A stretch of 64,000 nt of DNA from Caldicellulosiruptor hydrothermalis 108 (GCF_000166355.1 NC_014652.1:2342501-2406500); one strand, 5' to 3'; shown: positions 53,798 to 63,256, counted from the first letter of the stretch. Notes: generated from the sequence alone by a model not told the origin. Numbers and translations: made by a program.

Positions 53798-54742
53798 TCA
53801 TCTTCTATTTTGGACATTTTCGGGCACAAAAAGCGGTGTTTCAAACTCGCCTATGAACTGAATCTCAGGTTCAAGCAAAATTCCAAATTTTTCGTACACA
53901 GTCTTCTGAGCAAGATAGATGAGCTTTCTCACATCCTCAGCTTTAGCATCTCCTAAGTTTATGATAAACCCTGCATGTTTTTCTGATATACACGCATCAC
54001 CTATTCTATATCCTTTCAAGCCTGCATCTTCAATAAGCTTTCCTGCATAGTTGTTTGGCGGTCTTTTAAACACAGAACCTGCACTCGGATAAGAAAGAGG
54101 CTGTTTTTCTCGCCGTCTTTTTGAAAATTCATTTGCTTTTTGCAAAGGGGATATATCTTCTTTGTCGGCAAACTTGAGGCAAAATGCTGCTCTGAGAAGC
54201 ACCATTTTTTCTTCTTTCAGTCGGCTGTGCCTGTATGAAAACCTCATATCTGCCCTACCAAGTTCTACTGGGTTCAAGTTCTCATCCAAAACCTCTGCCC
54301 ATTCAAAAACATCTTTTATCTCGCCATCGTATGCACCAGCGTTCATGTACACAGCACCACCGACAGTGCCAGGAATTCCTACCGCAAACTCAAAACCTTT
54401 TAGACCTGCTTCGCACGCTTTTCTTGCAACCTGAGAGAGCATAGCTCCACACTCTGCTTCAATCACATTTCCATCTATCTTAAAAAAGTCTATCTTAACT
54501 GTAGCGATTATCGTACCATCAAAACCTTTGTCAGAGACAAGAATATTTGAGCAGTTTCCAACAACAACGTGGTTTATCGCTTTATCTTTTGCTAAAGTCA
54601 ATACCTTGACAAGCTCCTCGGTACTTTTGGGAAATATTATATATCTTGCTTTTCCACCTATCTTGAATGTTGTTAGGTCTTTTAGCGGATGGTCTTTTAG
54701 AAACTCAATACCTGAATTTTTTAAATACATTTCAAATTCCAT
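53798..54742 (-). CDS. murB: UDP-N-acetylenolpyruvoylglucosamine reductase
   Basis: MurB reduces enolpyruvyl-UDP-GlcNAc to UDP-MurNAc using FAD and NADPH. FAD-binding TTFKIGGKARY is near residue 24, GNCSNILVSDKGFDG near 63, GIPGTVGGAVYMNAGAY near 122, and the catalytic PSAGSVFKRP near 223. ATG 54742 has AAGGTGA upstream; the longer frame from 54799 lacks one. It heads the murB-rapZ-yvcK-whiA-crh cluster. Confidence 0.95.
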   Translation of the reverse strand: MEFEMYLKNSGIEFLKDHPLKDLTTFKIGGKARYIIFPKSTEELVKVLTLAKDKAINHVVVGNCSNILVSDKGFDGTIIATVKIDFFKIDGNVIEAECGAMLSQVARKACEAGLKGFEFAVGIPGTVGGAVYMNAGAYDGEIKDVFEWAEVLDENLNPVELGRADMRFSYRHSRLKEEKMVLLRAAFCLKFADKEDISPLQKANEFSKRRREKQPLSYPSAGSVFKRPPNNYAGKLIEDAGLKGYRIGDACISEKHAGFIINLGDAKAEDVRKLIYLAQKTVYEKFGILLEPEIQFIGEFETPLFVPENVQNRR

Positions 54743-54804
54743 TTTTCTAATCACCTTAAAAGCTTCTGTTTCAAATTTTATTATATTATATTTAAACAAA
54801 AAAT

Positions 54805-55437
54805 TTAATTGTTTTTTACCTCAACTGCCTCAATTTCACCTTCCCATGGCTTAAGTAACACAGAAAATAAGCTTTTTAGAGCTTTGGTGCTCCCATTTTC
54901 AAAAAGCCACAAATCTTCATGCTCCTTTTTCAGTATTACAGGCATGCGGTTGTGAATATGCTTTATTTCTTCTGCCGGCTCTGTTGTGAGGATGACAAAA
55001 CCATCTACAAGTATCCCACCTTCAAGCTCAATTCTTTTGTAAAGCCCTGCCATGTAAAAGACATTGCAATCTTTGGGTTTTATGAAAAACTTTTGTTTTT
55101 TGCTGCCATCTTTCTTCCACTCAAAAAAGCCCTGAGCAGGAATCAGACACCTGTTTGATATTATGCTGGAAAACAGAGGCTTTTCCAGGATGGTCTCAGC
55201 CCTTGCATTTATTATGACCTCTTTCTTGTTTTGAAGAGGCAATCCCCATCTTAAAATCTCAGCTTCTCTTTGAAAGTCCTTTGACACAATTGATGCAGCA
55301 AACTCTGTAGGAAATATCTCACCCGATTTCATTTTCTGTAAAAGGGGGCTTCCTTCATATTTTTGAGAAATCTCATCTAAGATTTTTTTAATCTCTTCAA
55401 TGTTCTCATCAAGATTCAAAAAGTATCTCCCGCACAC
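54805..55437 (-). CDS. SOS response-associated peptidase family protein (SRAP/YedK)
   Basis: A 210-residue SRAP protein that caps abasic sites in single-stranded DNA through Cys2. The GTG start at 55437 is fixed because the family needs Met-Cys-Gly-Arg-Tyr at the N-terminus. INARAETILEKPLF, RCLIPAQGFFEWKKDG and the HNRMPVIL motif with the catalytic His are all present. It begins 6 bases after the NagD-like gene, with GGAGG upstream. Confidence 0.93.
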   Translation of the reverse strand: MCGRYFLNLDENIEEIKKILDEISQKYEGSPLLQKMKSGEIFPTEFAASIVSKDFQREAEILRWGLPLQNKKEVIINARAETILEKPLFSSIISNRCLIPAQGFFEWKKDGSKKQKFFIKPKDCNVFYMAGLYKRIELEGGILVDGFVILTTEPAEEIKHIHNRMPVILKKEHEDLWLFENGSTKALKSLFSVLLKPWEGEIEAVEVKNN

Positions 55438-55442
55438 AAAAA

Positions 55443-56270
55443 TCAGCCTCCAAAGACCAGCTTTAGCTCTTCATACATATCCTTTATTGAACCATATATC
55501 AAATTTGGCTTCAAAGGCGAAACCTCAACATCTTCCATCCTTGTCTCACCAGACAGCACCAGAACAGCAACCATGCCGCTATCCTTTGCCATTTTTATGT
55601 CTGTGTAAAGCCTGTCTCCTATCATCGCAATCCTGCTTTTTTCAACCTTTTTGAGGTTCGAGATTATATCAACCATTATGGAAGAAGGTTTTCCAACAAA
55701 TACAGGTTTTTTCTTTGTTGCATTCTCAAGCATGATGCAGATAGACCCGCAATCTGGAATATATCTTCCACCATCTAAAGGACAGACAAGGTCCGGGTTT
55801 GTTGCCAAAAAAGGAACTCCTCTTCTTATAAGCTCACATGCATCTAAAAGTTTCTTGTAGGTAAGAGAAATGTCAAACCCCACAACAAGATAGTCTATAT
55901 TGTAATTTGGACTGTCAACAACAAAGATGCCCATCGACTTTAGCTCTCTTTTTAATGATGATGTGCCAACAACATATACTCTCGGTGGTTTTTCTTTTTT
56001 GTGGATTGTTTTGATATAAATTCCCATTGCCTGACCTGAAGTAAATACGTTTTCTTTTGTAATTTCAAAGCCCATGTTCAAAAGCTTTGAATAGTACTCT
56101 TCTGAACTTTTTGATGAATTGTTTGTCAAAAACAGAAAGTCTTTTTGATTTTCCTTCAAGAGTTTAATAAACTCTCTTGCACCTTCAAATACCCTTTTAC
56201 CAAGATACACTGTGCCGTCCAAGTCAAGCAGGAAAAGGTCTATGTTTTTTAGAATGTTGCTATTCTTCAT
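55443..56270 (-). CDS. HAD-IIA family phosphatase (NagD-like)
   Basis: A sugar-phosphate or nucleotide phosphatase of about 275 residues. The HAD motifs are LLDLDGTVYLG near residue 16, FLTNNSSKS near 48, the KPSS lysine near 193 and MIGDRLYTDIKMA near 214. The C2-type cap marks the NagD/AraL class. ATG 56270 with AAGGGG upstream is preferred. Substrate not readable. Confidence 0.9.
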   Translation of the reverse strand: MKNSNILKNIDLFLLDLDGTVYLGKRVFEGAREFIKLLKENQKDFLFLTNNSSKSSEEYYSKLLNMGFEITKENVFTSGQAMGIYIKTIHKKEKPPRVYVVGTSSLKRELKSMGIFVVDSPNYNIDYLVVGFDISLTYKKLLDACELIRRGVPFLATNPDLVCPLDGGRYIPDCGSICIMLENATKKKPVFVGKPSSIMVDIISNLKKVEKSRIAMIGDRLYTDIKMAKDSGMVAVLVLSGETRMEDVEVSPLKPNLIYGSIKDMYEELKLVFGG

Positions 56271-56288
56271 TTGCAAGCTTCCCCTTTT

Positions 56289-57542
56289 TCATTCTTTTGA
56301 TGCTGCCAAAGCCAAAAGCCTTTTTGCAAAATCTTCATAGCATTTTTGAGCATTGAAATTCTCTTCCCATGTCTTTCTTGCAGCAAGACAAAACTTTTTA
56401 TAATCTTCTTCGCTCATGGTAGCAAATCTTTCTATAAGGCTTGCAAGGTCAAAGTCTGAAAAGTTTTTGCCAAGCAGAAAACCGTTTATGTCATTTTTCA
56501 CAATCTCTTTAGTTCCACCAACATCTGTTGCCACAACAGGTATTCCATACGACATTGCTTCCATAATAGAAACCGGAAGACCCTCTGACTGGCTTGTGTT
56601 TACAAACAGATTGAAGTTACTACTTGCATACAGGTTCAAAATATCCTCATTTTTCATAAAACCTAAAAATTTAAAGTGGACATTACTTTTATTGCCCAGT
56701 TTTTCTTGAGCATATGATTTTATTCTTTCCAAAAGCTCCCCATCGCCAATGTGAGTCCACGAAATTTTAACGCTGTCAATCTTCTCAAGGCTATCAACAA
56801 TCCTGTCAATCCTCTTCACAGGGGCAAGCCTTGCGCAGCTGACAATTTTAAAAATCTCATCTTTTTTCTTATCAATGTTCACATTGTGTTTATTGAAAGT
56901 CCCCAAGTATGACACTTCTGCTTTGTCTGTTTGATACCTATTGTTTATATACTCAGCGCCCATCTTTGAACAGGCAAAAATCTTATCAATGTTTTCAATT
57001 ATAAACTTTTTGCATGGCTGAGGATAACTCTCTTCATAAAGGTCCGAACCGTGCGCTCTTGAGACCTTCAGGGCAAAAGGCTGGTTGCAAAGTGCGGTTG
57101 ATAGTGCCAAAAAGTGAAACCAGTACGAATAGAGTATTGTATCTTGGGGAAGAAGGTTGTATTCTTTTATAAGCCTTTTTATATTTGCAATTGTGATGTT
57201 TGTAAGGAAAGTCCATCTAAAAATCATCCATAGATTCAATAGCCTGTATGAAAAAGACTTTGGAGAAAATACAGCCTTGAGTGCTTCTTTTATCATAAGT
57301 CTAACAAGTTTTGGATTTAAAAGTAGAATCTCTCTTAATCCAAACCTTATATCAGCCACCTCAACCTTTGGATTTTGAATATACTGTTTCAGGTTCTTTA
57401 GCTTTTTAGGTAGCACCTTTCCCGGCCAAATCGGCACGATATAGATTTTACCAAAAAACCTTGAGAGAATATCTATTTCATTCCCCACAAACACATCTCT
57501 TTTGGGATGTGGATAGCCTATCGTGAGAAGAATCAAGTTCAA
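56289..57542 (-). CDS. Family 4 glycosyltransferase
   Basis: A 417-residue GT-B glycosyltransferase. The C-terminal domain has SCARLAPVKRID near 226, the EX7E region QSEGLPVSIMEAMSYGIPVVATDVGG near 315-340 and an NGFLL-type motif. The N-terminal domain includes LLTIGYPHPKRD and SRAHGSDLYEE. It probably adds a sugar to a cell-surface polymer. It is followed at 12 bases by the phosphatase gene. Confidence 0.9.
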   Translation of the reverse strand: MNLILLTIGYPHPKRDVFVGNEIDILSRFFGKIYIVPIWPGKVLPKKLKNLKQYIQNPKVEVADIRFGLREILLLNPKLVRLMIKEALKAVFSPKSFSYRLLNLWMIFRWTFLTNITIANIKRLIKEYNLLPQDTILYSYWFHFLALSTALCNQPFALKVSRAHGSDLYEESYPQPCKKFIIENIDKIFACSKMGAEYINNRYQTDKAEVSYLGTFNKHNVNIDKKKDEIFKIVSCARLAPVKRIDRIVDSLEKIDSVKISWTHIGDGELLERIKSYAQEKLGNKSNVHFKFLGFMKNEDILNLYASSNFNLFVNTSQSEGLPVSIMEAMSYGIPVVATDVGGTKEIVKNDINGFLLGKNFSDFDLASLIERFATMSEEDYKKFCLAARKTWEENFNAQKCYEDFAKRLLALAASKE

Positions 57543-57653
57543 ATTAAGCTTTCCCCCTTGATAAAAATTGTTTTTTATTCTTTTTTGAGTTTATCACTCA
57601 AAAGTCCAAAGCGTCAACACAACATTTCAGAAGCATAAAATAAAAAGACTCTC

Positions 57654-57682
57654 TTGACCTCTTGAAAATCTTCTTTTATAAT
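57654..57682 (+). promoter_or_regulatory. Promoter of the cadC-cadA operon
   Basis: TTGACC (57654-57659), a 17-base spacer and TATAAT (57677-57682) on the plus strand. Confidence 0.75.
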
Positions 57683-57684
57683 GA

Positions 57685-57712
57685 ATATATGAACAATTAT
57701 TCAAATGTTCAA
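57685..57712. promoter_or_regulatory. ArsR/SmtB-type operator
   Basis: An imperfect 12-2-12-like dyad, ATATGAACA then ATTAT then TTCAAATGTTCA, immediately after the -10 box. It closely resembles SmtB/CadC-family operators (TGAAC/GTTCA arms). The repressor encoded next is the likely ligand. Confidence 0.7.
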
Positions 57713-57736
57713 TCTTGAAATTGAGGTGAAAAGAAT

Positions 57737-58114
57737 TTGAAAAACCAAGAAGTATCAAAAAAAATTGATTTGTGCAGCTGCAGTGTAATCCACAATGACA
57801 TTGTTCAGAAGGTGAAAGAAAGTCTTCCAAATGAAGAGACCATGTTTGACCTTTCTGAGTTTTTCAAGGTTTTTTCAGACTCAACGCGCATAAAAATCTT
57901 AAGCAGTCTCTTGGTTTCTGAGATGTGTGTATGCGACTTAGCAGCAGTCTTAGCTACATCCCAGTCGGCAATATCTCACCAGCTAAGGCTACTAAAAGCT
58001 TTCAGGTTAGTGAAGAGCAGAAAGGCTGGCAAAGTTGTGTATTATTCTCTTTCGGATGACCATGTAAAAAGTATAATTGAACTTGGTCTTGCGCATCTTA
58101 GCGAAAGCCAGTAG
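57737..58114 (+). CDS. ArsR/SmtB-family metal-sensing repressor (CadC-like)
   Basis: A 125-residue winged-helix metal sensor. Both known metal sites can be seen: an alpha3N-type site with Cys13, Cys15 and the CVCD cysteines 64 and 66, and an alpha5-type site with Asp107, His109 and His120. The recognition helix lies in ATSQSAISHQLRLLK. This combination fits Cd/Pb/Zn sensing of the CadC class. TTG start behind GAGGTG. It is 19 bases upstream of the efflux ATPase gene. Confidence 0.92.
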   Translation: MKNQEVSKKIDLCSCSVIHNDIVQKVKESLPNEETMFDLSEFFKVFSDSTRIKILSSLLVSEMCVCDLAAVLATSQSAISHQLRLLKAFRLVKSRKAGKVVYYSLSDDHVKSIIELGLAHLSESQ

Positions 58115-58133
58115 ATGAAAGGAGGAGGCAAAC

Positions 58134-60221
58134 TTGGCAAAAGTAAATGTAGAATTAATTTTGGAAAATCTTTCATGTGCCAATTGTGCTCAAAAGATTG
58201 AAGAAAAAGTGGCAAGGCTCTCTTTTGCAGAGGATGTTTCGCTAAATTTTGTAACAAAGAAAATCTCAGCAAAGGTTGACCAAAAGCACCACGAAACATT
58301 TGTTGAAGCAGTAAAGAAGATTGTAAACGAAATTGAACCTGAGGTAAGTGTATTAGAGGCACCAAAAGAAAAACCAATGCTGAACATGGGTGAAATCTCA
58401 GCTGTAGTAATCTCTGCTATATTTTTTGGAGCAGGACTTCTTACAAGAAAAGAAGGTTTTGCCTTAATCTTTTTCCTTTTCTCATACCTTCTTTCAGGAA
58501 AAAATGTTATCTTAAGCTTTTTCAAAAACCTCAGAAAATTTCAAGTATTTGATGAAAATTTTTTGATGACAGCGGCAACATTATCAGCTATTTTCTTAAA
58601 AGAATACCCTGAAGCAGTGTCTGTTATGCTCCTTTACAAAATTGGCCAAATTTTTGAGGATGTTGCACTAAACAAGTCAAGAAAAACCATACAGGCTCTC
58701 AAACACCTTGAAATAGAGTATGCAAACTTGAAAATTGGGAATGAAATCAGGAAAGTAAATCCAAAAGATGTTGTACCTGGTGATATAGTGGTGGTAAAAC
58801 CGGGTGAAAGAGTGCCGGTTGATGGAACTGTAGTATCTGGAAAATCATTTTTGGATACATCTGCTATCACAGGCGAGTCAAAGTTTTTTGCTGCCCAGCC
58901 AAATGATAAGGTTTTAGCCGGCAGCGTGGTAGTTGACGGGTTCTTGGAAATCAAAGCTCAAAGCTTTTACAAAGATTCTTCTTTGCACAGAATAATAGAG
59001 ATTGTTGAAAATGCTTCTGCCAACAAATCCAAAACAGAAAAGTTTATAACAAGGTTTGCAAAGGTATACACTCCGGCGGTAGTTGCCCTGGCAATAATAT
59101 TTGCCATTTTACCGCCACTGTTATTTGACCAGCCTTTTAAACTGTGGATTTACAGGGCTGCTGTTTTCTTAATTATCTCCTGCCCTTGCAGCCTTGTTAT
59201 ATCTGTGCCGCTTTCATATTTTGCTTCAATTTCAAAGCTTTCTTTGAAGGGAATACTGGTAAAAGGTTCTCAATTTATAGATATTCTTGCATCAAAAATA
59301 GGTAGTTTCCTTTTTGACAAAACAGGAACAATCACAAATGGGGTTCTTTCTGTTGAAAAGATTGTACCTGTGGAAATTTCGCAGCATGAGTTTTTAAAAA
59401 TTTTAATCAGCATTGAAAGTCTTTCAAACCACCCAATAGCAAAGTCTATATTAAAAGGGATTGGAAAAAATAGTATTTCTTTTTCCTCAGTACAAGAACT
59501 CAAAGAACATCCCGGCAGGGGGATAGAAGGGATTGTTGATGGCAAAAAGGTTTTGATAGGAACAAAAGAGTTTTTGCAGGAAAGTGGAGTTGAAATTAAC
59601 CACAGCTCTGAAGTATCACCTGAACTTTCGTACATCTTTGTGTCATGTGATAGAAAATTCTGCGGGTATGTTGCCTTGAAAGATTCTTTGAAAGATGATG
59701 TAAAAAAGGTTTTAAATGACCTCAAAAGCTTTGGCGCAAAGATATATCTCTTGACAGGTGACAAAAAAGAAGCGGCAGAAAAAATTGCTAAAGACCTTCC
59801 GATAGATGGTATTTACTCAGAGCTTCTTCCAGAAGAAAAGGTAAAAGTGGCTGAAAAAATAAAACTTGAAAATAAAGGTTTAGGATATGTTGTATTTGTG
59901 GGTGATGGAACAAATGATTCGCCAGTACTCTCTGTGTGTGATGTTGGAATTTCATTTGCAGGCAGTGCAAGTTATCTTGCAACAACCGCAGCAGATATTG
60001 TTCTTCTTGACGAAAGGTTATCAAAGATTGTAGATTTAATAAAAGATTCAAGGTTCACAAGAAAGATTGTCATTCAAAATATCGTTCTTTCTCTCGGAAT
60101 AAAATTTGCGGTGATGTTTTTAGGAGTTTTGGGAGTTGCAAATCTGTGGGAAGCAGTTGTGGCAGATAGCGGCGCAATGCTTTTAGCAGTTTTAAATTCT
60201 TTGAGAGTGCTCAAAAGATAA
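58134..60221 (+). CDS. cadA: Heavy-metal efflux P1B-type ATPase (CadA/ZntA-like)
   Basis: A 695-residue P-type ATPase. It has one N-terminal HMA domain with CANC at residues 15-18, membrane helices, TGES at 246-249, the transmembrane metal motif CPC at 350-352 (SCPCSLVISVP), DKTGT at 395-399 and GDGTNDSPVL near 598. CPC with the nearby sequence fits Zn/Cd/Pb export (P1B-2). Copper specificity is less likely because the partner regulator is CadC-like. TTG start behind GGAGGAGG. Confidence 0.93.
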   Translation: MAKVNVELILENLSCANCAQKIEEKVARLSFAEDVSLNFVTKKISAKVDQKHHETFVEAVKKIVNEIEPEVSVLEAPKEKPMLNMGEISAVVISAIFFGAGLLTRKEGFALIFFLFSYLLSGKNVILSFFKNLRKFQVFDENFLMTAATLSAIFLKEYPEAVSVMLLYKIGQIFEDVALNKSRKTIQALKHLEIEYANLKIGNEIRKVNPKDVVPGDIVVVKPGERVPVDGTVVSGKSFLDTSAITGESKFFAAQPNDKVLAGSVVVDGFLEIKAQSFYKDSSLHRIIEIVENASANKSKTEKFITRFAKVYTPAVVALAIIFAILPPLLFDQPFKLWIYRAAVFLIISCPCSLVISVPLSYFASISKLSLKGILVKGSQFIDILASKIGSFLFDKTGTITNGVLSVEKIVPVEISQHEFLKILISIESLSNHPIAKSILKGIGKNSISFSSVQELKEHPGRGIEGIVDGKKVLIGTKEFLQESGVEINHSSEVSPELSYIFVSCDRKFCGYVALKDSLKDDVKKVLNDLKSFGAKIYLLTGDKKEAAEKIAKDLPIDGIYSELLPEEKVKVAEKIKLENKGLGYVVFVGDGTNDSPVLSVCDVGISFAGSASYLATTAADIVLLDERLSKIVDLIKDSRFTRKIVIQNIVLSLGIKFAVMFLGVLGVANLWEAVVADSGAMLLAVLNSLRVLKR

Positions 60222-60293
60222 AAAAAGAGGTATAATATTTAAGAGGGGGTTTTGCTCTTCATATTTAGATCGCCAAAAAAGAGGTGTTTTGAG

Positions 60294-60710
60294 ATGATAG
60301 AGATGTATGTTAAAAACGTCGCATTTTTTGAAGAAGGGGGAGGATTTGCGGTTCTTCTGTGCGACAAGAACAACAAAATGGTTCTCCCCATCTTCATAGG
60401 ACCGCTTGAGGCTCAGTCAATTGCACTTGCGCTTGAAAAACAAAAGTTTCCACGCCCTCTGACGCACGACTTGATGGTTGAGATTATGCAAAAGTTTTCA
60501 ATTTCCATCCATAAAGCTGTCATCACAGACATCAAAGATGGAACATACTTTGCGCAGCTTCACTTAAGAGACTACAACAATGTAATTTCTGTCATAGATT
60601 CAAGACCAAGCGATGCTATTGCGCTTGCTCTGAGAGTAAACTGCCCAATTTATATGGCTCCAAAGCTCATAGAGTTCACCTATAAGTACGAAGAGCTGAT
60701 TCCTCAGTAA
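60294..60710 (+). CDS. Bifunctional nuclease family protein (DUF151)
   Basis: A 138-residue BFN-domain protein: VLPIFIGPLEAQSIALALEK near residues 30-49, RPLTHDLM near 54 and SRPSDAIALALRVNCPIY near 103-120 are family signatures. Members have been reported as DNase/RNase in plants and bacteria; the cellular role is uncertain. ATG 60294 has GAGGTG upstream; the longer frame from 60252 does not. It follows cadA by 72 bases and converges on the PIG-L gene with a 6-base gap. Confidence 0.9.
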   Translation: MIEMYVKNVAFFEEGGGFAVLLCDKNNKMVLPIFIGPLEAQSIALALEKQKFPRPLTHDLMVEIMQKFSISIHKAVITDIKDGTYFAQLHLRDYNNVISVIDSRPSDAIALALRVNCPIYMAPKLIEFTYKYEELIPQ

Positions 60711-60716
60711 AAAGAG

Positions 60717-62180
60717 CTATTTGAGCTTAACTACCTTCCATGCGCTTCTGTCAAGTTGACGACCCAGAAATTCTGTGCGCACGCTCAAATAAAGCATGTT
60801 CGGATTTTGTAAATCTTTTTTGGGAAATACTATCTCAATCTGATTCTTTCTTCTGTACATCTTGCTATTTTGTGCTGAAAAAGCGGGGCTTGTCATGGCC
60901 TTTATTACATTCATTTTGCTGCCAGAAACCAGAACATACATCCTGCCAAGATACTTGTAATCTTCAAATGCTCTTATGTGAAGATAATACGAAATAAGTT
61001 TTTTAGCAGAACCAACCATTTTGATACCTATATAGATGTTCTTGCTGTCGTGAGCTGCAAATATCGCTTCAATGTCAGCACCTTTTTCAAAAATGAGGGA
61101 CCATATGTCGTGTGTCGGCTCCTTGCTAACTAAATACTTGTCTGAAAACAGGTTATCACCCTCATATTTTTTTGCATCTCTGCTATCTAATTTTGCGAAT
61201 AATTCGTTTTGACGAACAAATGCCTCCAAAAATCCTCTCATAACCTTCATCTGAGAGTGGTAGTCTGAGATTGAATTTGATTTTCTTTCTATCATATAGT
61301 CATCCAGTGGTACCTGATACCATTTTGTATCTGTAAACGCAAGCTTGAACGGAGGAACAAGATACATCTGAGGGTGTTTGCCAAAAGGAGTCGGCCAGTC
61401 CCCCCTGTGCACAAGATATTGCCACTCCTCACACTTATAATTTAGCGTCAGGATTGAAAACTTGACAAAGGCGGATGTTGCCCAGTGGTCAGGATGCTGG
61501 TCGCGTGAGTATGGGTATATGATTAAATCAGGTTCAAATGATTTTATTATGCTCTGAATATTCTTTACAACGTTTATTCCTTTGTATTCTACTCCTCTCT
61601 GATAGGAGTTTGAATATGGACTTTTGAATGTGCGTGTTAAAGGATTAAAATATCCCACCTTTGAATCAAAATATTTTTCCCATAAAAACCTCAAACCCCT
61701 ATCAGGATATCCCAGGAATATTATGTCCTCCCTCCTCAAGCCCAAATCTTCAAGCGCATGGATGGTTTCATTCTGGCGAAGATAGCCAAACCTTATGTAG
61801 TCATCAGGACTTAGTCTAATCTTGCCAAAGTTCTGACCGGCTGCACGGGTAAAGCCATCTCCATTTGTCATGACAACAACTTTAATCTTGCTTCCAGCCA
61901 AAAGTGCTCTTTGTATCACACCTGCAGAAGACAAAGTTTCATCGTCACAGTGTGGTGCAAAGATGAGTATCCTTTTGTAATTTTCAACCTGAAGCTGTGG
62001 AAGCTGAGCTGAAAAAAAGTAATTTGAAATATACTCTCTTGCCAAAAACACCAAGACACTGGCAACAATCCAAATGACAAACGCGTATAAAATATACTTG
62101 CGCTTAAATCTTATCTTTTTTTCTTTTTGGGTTTTTCTGTAAACCTCACCCTTTGACACAACAAATCTAAACCTTGGCAT
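60717..62180 (-). CDS. Membrane-anchored PIG-L family deacetylase
   Basis: A 487-residue protein with a basic N-terminus, one membrane helix (about residues 29-47) and an external PIG-L/LmbE domain. The zinc motif, usually AHPDDE, reads APHCDDE at 75-81, and the second motif is DQHPDHWAT near 233. The last ~130 residues form a separate beta-rich region (from roughly 350) that I do not recognise. Likely an extracytoplasmic N-acetyl-sugar deacetylase acting on a wall or surface glycan. Substrate is inference. Confidence 0.85.
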   Translation of the reverse strand: MPRFRFVVSKGEVYRKTQKEKKIRFKRKYILYAFVIWIVASVLVFLAREYISNYFFSAQLPQLQVENYKRILIFAPHCDDETLSSAGVIQRALLAGSKIKVVVMTNGDGFTRAAGQNFGKIRLSPDDYIRFGYLRQNETIHALEDLGLRREDIIFLGYPDRGLRFLWEKYFDSKVGYFNPLTRTFKSPYSNSYQRGVEYKGINVVKNIQSIIKSFEPDLIIYPYSRDQHPDHWATSAFVKFSILTLNYKCEEWQYLVHRGDWPTPFGKHPQMYLVPPFKLAFTDTKWYQVPLDDYMIERKSNSISDYHSQMKVMRGFLEAFVRQNELFAKLDSRDAKKYEGDNLFSDKYLVSKEPTHDIWSLIFEKGADIEAIFAAHDSKNIYIGIKMVGSAKKLISYYLHIRAFEDYKYLGRMYVLVSGSKMNVIKAMTSPAFSAQNSKMYRRKNQIEIVFPKKDLQNPNMLYLSVRTEFLGRQLDRSAWKVVKLK

Positions 62181-62279
62181 ATGCTTTTTTGCCCTACTCC
62201 TTTTTTATAGCAAAGATGCTCTTTTTTATTTTACACTATCTTTGATGTATTTTCCATTAAAATTTACCCCTAAAATCGC

Positions 62280-62322
62280 AAGCGGGCAGAAGCTCTTTTA
62301 CTTGTAGAGCCCCTGCCCGCTT
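62280..62322. other. Strong GC-rich hairpin in the 62.2-62.6 kb gap
   Basis: AAGCGGGCAG and CTGCCCGCTT form a perfect 10-bp stem; an inner GCTCT/AGAGC stem continues it after small internal loops. On the plus strand it is followed by TCTATATAAAAGGAGG, on the minus strand by GCGATTTT, so it is not a classical terminator in either direction. It may be a transcript end, an RNA element or a stabilising leader. Confidence 0.6.
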
Positions 62323-62340
62323 TCTATATAAAAGGAGGAA

Positions 62341-62478
62341 ATGAACGGGGGGATTTTGAATTTATGTAAGCTTTCAAAAATAGCAGTTACAAGGGGGTTG
62401 TCCGCATTTTTCTTGCCACCTGCTGTTTACATCTATAATTATATGTTTTTTGTATACACCAATCAATACCAAAAATAA
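62341..62478 (+). CDS. Possible 45-residue ORF in the intergenic gap
   Basis: ATG at 62341 follows AAGGAGG by only 2 bases, then 45 codons run to a TAA. The product begins MNGGILNLCKLSK, has a hydrophobic stretch with two prolines near residues 23-32 and is rich in Tyr and Phe. No family is recognised. The spacing is poor and coding signal weak, so this may be chance. The rest of the 62181-62635 gap holds only the hairpin and AT-rich sequence; nothing else is seen. Confidence 0.25.
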   Translation: MNGGILNLCKLSKIAVTRGLSAFFLPPAVYIYNYMFFVYTNQYQK

Positions 62479-62635
62479 ATGAACTTTTGCAAGTTTCTTT
62501 CTCTATTTTTAGCTATGTGGCTATGTGAATATTTGACCGATTTTAATAAAAATCTGCGCTTCTTTTGTATACTTTAGCCATACTCAAAAATCCTCTTGCC
62601 ATCACTTATAACAGCCTAACTACCCTTTCTTAGCT

Positions 62636-63229
62636 TTATTCTTCATAAGCTCTAAGTTTAAAATTAACCCCCAGTTTCTGTGCAATTTTTTTGCATTCTT
62701 CTATCTCCTCTTTTGAAATTATATCCACGCACGAAACCCAAACTTCTTTTATATATTTTTTGCTCTCTTTTATAAACTCAATCACATGGTCATATATATC
62801 TTTAGCAAACGGTCTGCAAATTTCATTGTACCTTTCTTTATTCGGAGCATTGAGACTTATTGATATTCTGTCAATAAGGCCTGATAAAAGCTGTGGCACG
62901 TTCTTTTTGTGAATATAAGATGCATGACCATTTGTGTTAACCCTCAGCGGCACCGAAGTTATCTCTTTTAGCTTTTTTGCAACCTCAATTACAACATCAA
63001 GCCTGATAAGTGGCTCACCATAGCCACAAAATACTATCTCATCATATTTTTGCGGGTCTTTTATTTCAGCCAAAATCTCCTCTGCTGTTGGGTCCTTTTC
63101 AAGCCAAAGGTCGTACTCGCTACCGAGCCCTCTTTCAGTGTTTCTTATACAGAATATGCATGAGTTTGTGCATTTGTTCGTCACGTTTATATATAGCCTG
63201 TTGTCAATTGTATATGTTATCATTCCCAT
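62636..63229 (-). CDS. TatD-associated radical SAM protein
   Basis: A compact 197-residue radical SAM protein. The cluster motif CTNSCIFC is near residues 16-23, VFCGYGEPLI near 67 replaces the usual GGEP-type motif, and SLNAPNKERYNEICRP lies near 124. Length and linkage to tatD match the TatD-linked radical SAM family. It starts 27 bases after the tatD stop, so the two form an operon. The modified substrate is unknown. Confidence 0.9.
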   Translation of the reverse strand: MGMITYTIDNRLYINVTNKCTNSCIFCIRNTERGLGSEYDLWLEKDPTAEEILAEIKDPQKYDEIVFCGYGEPLIRLDVVIEVAKKLKEITSVPLRVNTNGHASYIHKKNVPQLLSGLIDRISISLNAPNKERYNEICRPFAKDIYDHVIEFIKESKKYIKEVWVSCVDIISKEEIEECKKIAQKLGVNFKLRAYEE

Positions 63230-63256
63230 TTTATCTTTGTTTCATCTCCATTCTTT

